The notes beneath the pieces were generated by a model that did not search any database, was not told where the DNA came from, and saw nothing but the letters and a program-made list of their open reading frames with translations. A program made the translations under genes and the position numbers. Shown here piece after piece: positions 60,878 through 64,000 of a stretch of 64,000 nt of DNA. Each line of letters begins with the position of its first letter. The stretch's first letter is position 1. The DNA is from Cellvibrio sp. pealriver (GTDB lineage: Bacteria > Pseudomonadota > Gammaproteobacteria > Pseudomonadales > Cellvibrionaceae), in the NCBI RefSeq assembly GCF_001183545.1, contig NZ_KQ236688.1:3050395-3114394 (forward strand), given 5' to 3'.

Positions 60878-60951
60878 GTCATCCTCGCGCAGCGGGGATC
60901 CATAAGTTTTAACGCAACATCAAACGCTGGACTCCCGCACGCGGGAGTGAC
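60878..60951. repeat. REP-like inverted repeat, GTCATCC family, copy 3
   Basis: Left end GTCATCCTCGCGCAGCGGGG and right end ACTCCCGCACGCGGGAGTGAC, each able to form a hairpin, between tpiA and fba in the same transcript direction. Best-preserved copy of the family in the window. Confidence 0.88.
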
Positions 60952-60972
60952 GTTAACAACATTTTCTATACA

Positions 60973-61734
60973 TCACCCTGCGATTTCTGATGCCTGTTCG
61001 CAAATCGCCACAAAATGCCCCGGGTCCAAACTGGCACCGCCGACCAGAAGGCCATCGATATCCGTTTGTTGCAATAAATCCTGCGCATTGCTTTTGGTGA
61101 CGCTGCCACCGTAGAGAATGCGCACACGGTTTGCAGTGGCCTGATCAAAAATATGCGCGAGTTCCGCGCGGATAAATTGATGCACTTCCTGCGCGATTGC
61201 CGGTGTTGCTGCAAGGCCGGTGCCAATCGCCCAAACGGGTTCGTAGGCGATGCATAAATCCTTGCCGGTCACATCAATATCGGTAAGGCCGCCGCGCAAT
61301 TGCTCACGCAAAATTCGTTCAGTGATATTGGCTTCGCGCTGCTGCCGGTTTTCACCGACACAGAGCACTGGCAGTAAGTCGTGATTCAATGCGGTGCGCA
61401 CTTTGATCTGACAGCCCTCGTTATTTTCCGCAAACATGGCGCGGCGCTCCGAGTGACCAATCAAACACAACGAGCAGCCCGCCTGCTTGAGCATTTGCGC
61501 GGAGGTCTCACCGGTGTAAGCACCGGATTCGTAGCGGCTCACGTTTTGGCTGCCAATCTGCAATTCGGAATATTGCAAAAAGGTCATCATGTCGCGCATG
61601 TACAAATAGGGCGGACAGATGGCGATTTGCGCAGCAAAGTGTTTACCGATAAACGAAGCCACCGAGGTGCAGATCAGATCCAGACCGCCATTCAATTTCC
61701 AGTTGGCGATTACAATGGGTTTGCGTTGTTTCAT
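60973..61734 (-). CDS. tpiA: Triosephosphate isomerase
   Basis: Interconverts glyceraldehyde-3-phosphate and dihydroxyacetone phosphate. The 253-residue TIM barrel has the catalytic Lys in VIANWKLNG, His in LIGHSERR and Glu in IAYEPVWAIGTG, and the phosphate loop ILYGGSVTKSN and DGLLVGGASLD. ATG 61734 gives the normal N-terminus; the frame extends 34 codons upstream through a terminator hairpin and is rejected. The ribosome-binding site is weak. A paired LacI-type operator and an intrinsic terminator precede it, so its expression is probably regulated. It lies apart from the secG/nusA neighbourhood common in other gammaproteobacteria. Confidence 0.96.
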   Translation of the reverse strand: MKQRKPIVIANWKLNGGLDLICTSVASFIGKHFAAQIAICPPYLYMRDMMTFLQYSELQIGSQNVSRYESGAYTGETSAQMLKQAGCSLCLIGHSERRAMFAENNEGCQIKVRTALNHDLLPVLCVGENRQQREANITERILREQLRGGLTDIDVTGKDLCIAYEPVWAIGTGLAATPAIAQEVHQFIRAELAHIFDQATANRVRILYGGSVTKSNAQDLLQQTDIDGLLVGGASLDPGHFVAICEQASEIAG

Positions 61735-61750
61735 GGTGAATAACTCATGT

Positions 61751-61790
61751 AAGAAAAAACACCCCTGTTGCTGTGGGCGGGCAACAGGGG
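61751..61790 (-). terminator. Intrinsic terminator in the tpiA leader
   Basis: Perfect 10-bp stem CCCCTGTTGC/GCAACAGGGG (61762-61790) followed on the minus strand by TGTTTTTTC, ending only about 17 bases before the tpiA ATG. Any transcript started at the upstream operators must pass it. Confidence 0.88.
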
Positions 61791-61910
61791 CAGTTCTGAT
61801 AGAGAAAATGCTACACAGGGGAATGAAATCGGGCAATAGCGAAGCAGAATTATTTTGCTTAAAAATGGTTTTTTGTAGAAATTAAATCCTAAATAAACAG
61901 CTAAAACACG

Positions 61911-61924
61911 TGTAAACGTTTCAT
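61911..61924. promoter_or_regulatory. LacI-type operator upstream of tpiA, first of a pair
   Basis: TGTAAACGTTTCAT, matching the first ten positions of the perfect palindrome TGTAAACGTTTACA found 32 bp away. Confidence 0.65.
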
Positions 61925-61942
61925 TTAAACCGCAAATAAAAA

Positions 61943-61956
61943 TGTAAACGTTTACA
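61943..61956. promoter_or_regulatory. LacI-type operator upstream of tpiA, second of a pair
   Basis: TGTAAACGTTTACA, a perfect 14-bp palindrome with central CG, six bases after the diguanylate-cyclase stop codon and about 210 bases before tpiA. Confidence 0.78.
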
Positions 61957-61961
61957 TTTCA

Positions 61962-63578
61962 TCATTGCGCAGGCACATCCTCATCGACAGCGGAGACACC
62001 TTCGGGGCAGTAGATGGCATAGTTATTTTTACCCTGCCGTTTGACTGCATACATGGCCTGGTCTGCATGCTTGCGCAAGCTGAGCGGGTTGTCGCCGTGG
62101 TCAGGGTAAAGCGCAATCCCGATACTCATACCGATCTTTTCCAACACGCCGGGCTGCACATCGATCGGAATTTGCTGGGCATCGAGTATTTTCCGGGCGA
62201 TGCGCTCAACCATATCGATATTCCCCGCGTGGTTGAGCAGCAGCAAAAACTCATCGCCACCCAAACGCGCAACCACATCGGATTCACGCACCAGTTTGCG
62301 CAGACGCTGGGCGACGGTGTACAAGACTTTATCGCCAGCATCGTGGCCGTAGGTGTCATTGATGAACTTGAAGCGATCCAGATCGATCATCATGATGGCG
62401 AACTCGGAGCCGCCAACGGGAGCTTGCTGGACCAGTTCAGCCAAAGCGGTCTCCGCCGCCTGACGATTACTCAACCCGGTGAGACTGTCCTTTTCTGCCA
62501 GTTCGCGAATGCGGTCTTCGGAATATTTCCGCTGGGTAACGTCGTACATAACACCTTCTACCGTCACCCCTTGTTGCGCGTTGCCCGCCGGGGAAAAAAT
62601 GCAGTGCACCCAGCGCACCCCATCACTGTTTTCGCAGCGGATTCTCAAGTCAGCAGAGTGGGGGCGCTTACTGATCAGCGCCAGCTTTATCAGGGAAGCG
62701 GCCTGCTCCTGATCAAGAAAAACCCGCGCAACAATATTGTCATCCACATGCTCTACCGGATGATTTTCAGCTAGCCCGGTCAACCGGAAAAAGGCGGGGT
62801 TTGCAGTCACCAACGTACCCTGTTCGCGCACCAAAAAAATACCGGCACTGCTGTCTTCAAAAATACCGCGAAAGCGCGTCTCCAATAATTCAACGCGATG
62901 GCGCAATTGGCGCTCCTCTTCCAACATTTTTTCAACCGTGTGCAAAAGCGCGTTGATGTCGCCAGCGAGCAAACCAATTTCATCACCGCGGTGCAGGTTG
63001 TGCACATCAAGCCTGCTGCCATCGCCGGGAGTAATGCGATGCAAGCGGCCGGACAAATAGGAGAGTGGCCGCGTCATCATTCCGTACACAAGAATTAATA
63101 CCAGGAGCGCAACGACGGCGGCCTGCGCAGCGAGCCCCATTGCTGTTGCCATAGCAGAGTCGCGGGCGCGCAATGCAATGAGCGGAATATTGGGCGCAAC
63201 AGCAAGCTCACCGACAATTTCTTTTTCATCAAAAGGGGAGTGCAGCACAATGGAAATCAATGGATTTTTTTTGCTGTCCGCAGATTTTCCGTTTTGACCG
63301 ATGATTTCATTGTTGGCTGTGATTTTTGCACCGACCACAATATCGTTTTGTGTCAGACCAGAGACTACCTGCTGCGCCAATTCACGGTTGCCAACATAGG
63401 CGGCAATAGCGGCAGTAGCCTGTACAGTTTCCAGCAATTGCTGCACCGAACGCTCACTGTCACTGAATGAATTTTCGTAACTGCGCTGATAAAAAAATTG
63501 CGATGACACTATCACCACAAACAGTGCCGCTGCTGCAACGCTCAGTGAAACTTTGATGTGCAAACTTTTGATATTCAT
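61962..63578 (-). CDS. Membrane diguanylate cyclase (HAMP-PAS-GGDEF)
   Basis: A 538-residue protein making cyclic di-GMP. Transmembrane helix 1 at about residues 10-30, periplasmic sensor of about 110 residues, helix 2 at about 148-168, HAMP, a PAS domain (FEDSSAGIFLVREQGTLVTA), and a GGDEF domain. The active site is an intact GGDEF in ARLGGDEFLLL (about residue 438), and the inhibitory I-site RESD is placed five residues before it, so product feedback is expected. No EAL domain. The start overlaps the stop of the upstream binding-protein gene as ATGA, so the two are probably a sensor unit. Confidence 0.94.
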   Translation of the reverse strand: MNIKSLHIKVSLSVAAAALFVVIVSSQFFYQRSYENSFSDSERSVQQLLETVQATAAIAAYVGNRELAQQVVSGLTQNDIVVGAKITANNEIIGQNGKSADSKKNPLISIVLHSPFDEKEIVGELAVAPNIPLIALRARDSAMATAMGLAAQAAVVALLVLILVYGMMTRPLSYLSGRLHRITPGDGSRLDVHNLHRGDEIGLLAGDINALLHTVEKMLEEERQLRHRVELLETRFRGIFEDSSAGIFLVREQGTLVTANPAFFRLTGLAENHPVEHVDDNIVARVFLDQEQAASLIKLALISKRPHSADLRIRCENSDGVRWVHCIFSPAGNAQQGVTVEGVMYDVTQRKYSEDRIRELAEKDSLTGLSNRQAAETALAELVQQAPVGGSEFAIMMIDLDRFKFINDTYGHDAGDKVLYTVAQRLRKLVRESDVVARLGGDEFLLLLNHAGNIDMVERIARKILDAQQIPIDVQPGVLEKIGMSIGIALYPDHGDNPLSLRKHADQAMYAVKRQGKNNYAIYCPEGVSAVDEDVPAQ

Positions 63579-64000
63579 TCGTCCAACGCCAGCTCCATCA
63601 CCACTTTGACATTTGCCGGCAGCGGCTGTTTGCTCACATAGGCAATTGCTGCCGGTTCAGCGGCCACTTCTTGTATCAACGCTTTTTCATCAGCCACTTG
63701 CCGGGGCGGCGACATGCGCCCGGCAAACACCAGCGTCGCCCAATAGGCATCGACCTGGGCTTCGTTTTTGCCGGTGAGATATTTGTAAAATCCGGCGCGC
63801 AGCGGTGTGCCCGCTTTTAAATCCAGCGTTTGCGCTGGTTGTTTGTTGGGGAAGACCGATACACGCCCCATAAACAAATCCACGATTTGTTTTTTCTCCA
63901 GTGTCGCCACCGGATTGTGCGCGTTAACGATCACCAGTATTTGCGCCTGGAGCGGGCCGCTGAGGATCAGCGCGACAATTAACAACATCACTCTGGCCAT
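63575..64000 (-). CDS. Small PstS-like periplasmic binding protein
   Basis: A 141-residue exported protein: signal peptide RVMLLIVALILSGPLQA, then LVIVNAHNPVATLEKKQIVDLFMGRVSVFPN, a pattern of short phosphate-ABC-transporter-like binding proteins (shown in parts), GFYKYLTGKNEAQVDAYWATLVFAGRM and AIAYVSKQPLP. It begins with ATG at the very last base of the window, so upstream in-frame starts cannot be checked. It overlaps the diguanylate-cyclase start by four bases and lacks transporter partners, which suggests it feeds a periplasmic signal to that protein. Confidence 0.82.
   Translation of the reverse strand: MARVMLLIVALILSGPLQAQILVIVNAHNPVATLEKKQIVDLFMGRVSVFPNKQPAQTLDLKAGTPLRAGFYKYLTGKNEAQVDAYWATLVFAGRMSPPRQVADEKALIQEVAAEPAAIAYVSKQPLPANVKVVMELALDE

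Noticed and set aside
1..64000. tRNA, rRNA, prophage and insertion-sequence genes
   Set aside because: Read for cloverleaf ends, TTCAA-type T loops, transposase and integrase motifs; none convincing was found by eye.

Overview
The window looks like chromosomal DNA from a plant-polysaccharide-degrading gammaproteobacterium close to Cellvibrio (order Cellvibrionales). Two blocks keep Pseudomonas-type gene order: dsbB - algQ/rsd - FKBP isomerase - algP, and thiI - glnA - (DUF4124) - ntrB - ntrC with typA nearby. To these is added a pectin and hexuronate locus of the kind found in Cellvibrio: GH28, a DUF4861-GH105 fusion, CE8, a TonB-dependent receptor, KduI/KduD, KdgK and UxaA. No rRNA, tRNA, CRISPR array, insertion sequence or prophage was recognised. 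The organism name is inferred from gene content only.

Layout. 1-9.6 kb: a partial FliL-like gene, the dsbB/algQ/FKBP/algP block, DUF2789, a TIGR02444 protein, the ABC-F ATPase YheS, a small outer-membrane barrel, ExoD and a FemAB-like protein. 9.6-19.7 kb: two chemoreceptors around the nitrogen-control block (ntrC, ntrB, DUF4124, glnA) and a cation/proton antiporter. glnA has a readable sigma-54 promoter with two NtrC-type sites at the spacing known from E. coli glnAp2, and a perfect NtrC palindrome lies before ntrB. 19.9-33.4 kb: thiI, an acyltransferase, a vapBC module whose vapC carries an in-frame stop, typA, TauE, hemH, small metabolic genes, tag, a WYL regulator, pip, dtd and a GNAT enzyme.

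33.4-56 kb: the pectin region. GH28, the TonB receptor, DUF4861-GH105, KduI, the KduD-type reductase and a periplasmic binding protein read leftward; uxaA, split pntAA/pntAB/pntB, a glyoxalase-fold protein, the UxuB-type reductase, a CE8 pectinesterase and a chemoreceptor read rightward; kdgK reads leftward between them. Together they would demethylate and cleave pectin outside the cytoplasm, import oligomers and convert unsaturated and saturated galacturonate to 2-keto-3-deoxygluconate and KDPG. UxaC, UxaB, UxuA, Eda and pectate lyases are not in the window.

56-64 kb: a DUF2157-DUF4401-GDYXXLXY membrane trio, then tpiA-fba-fbp, a set suited to rebuilding fructose-6-phosphate from triose phosphate when carbon enters by the Entner-Doudoroff route, then a membrane diguanylate cyclase overlapping a small periplasmic binding protein. 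The 5' regions of tpiA and of the GH28 gene each hold a pair of LacI-type palindromes exactly 32 bp apart, which suggests one regulator links pectin use with gluconeogenesis.

The least explained structure is a family of three intergenic palindromes (25.2, 45.6 and 49.4 kb) that share a core of about 50 bp but have arms unrelated between copies, each self-complementary. A second repeat family (35.2, 52.3, 60.9 kb) and intrinsic terminators inside the leaders of tpiA and uxaA are also noted.
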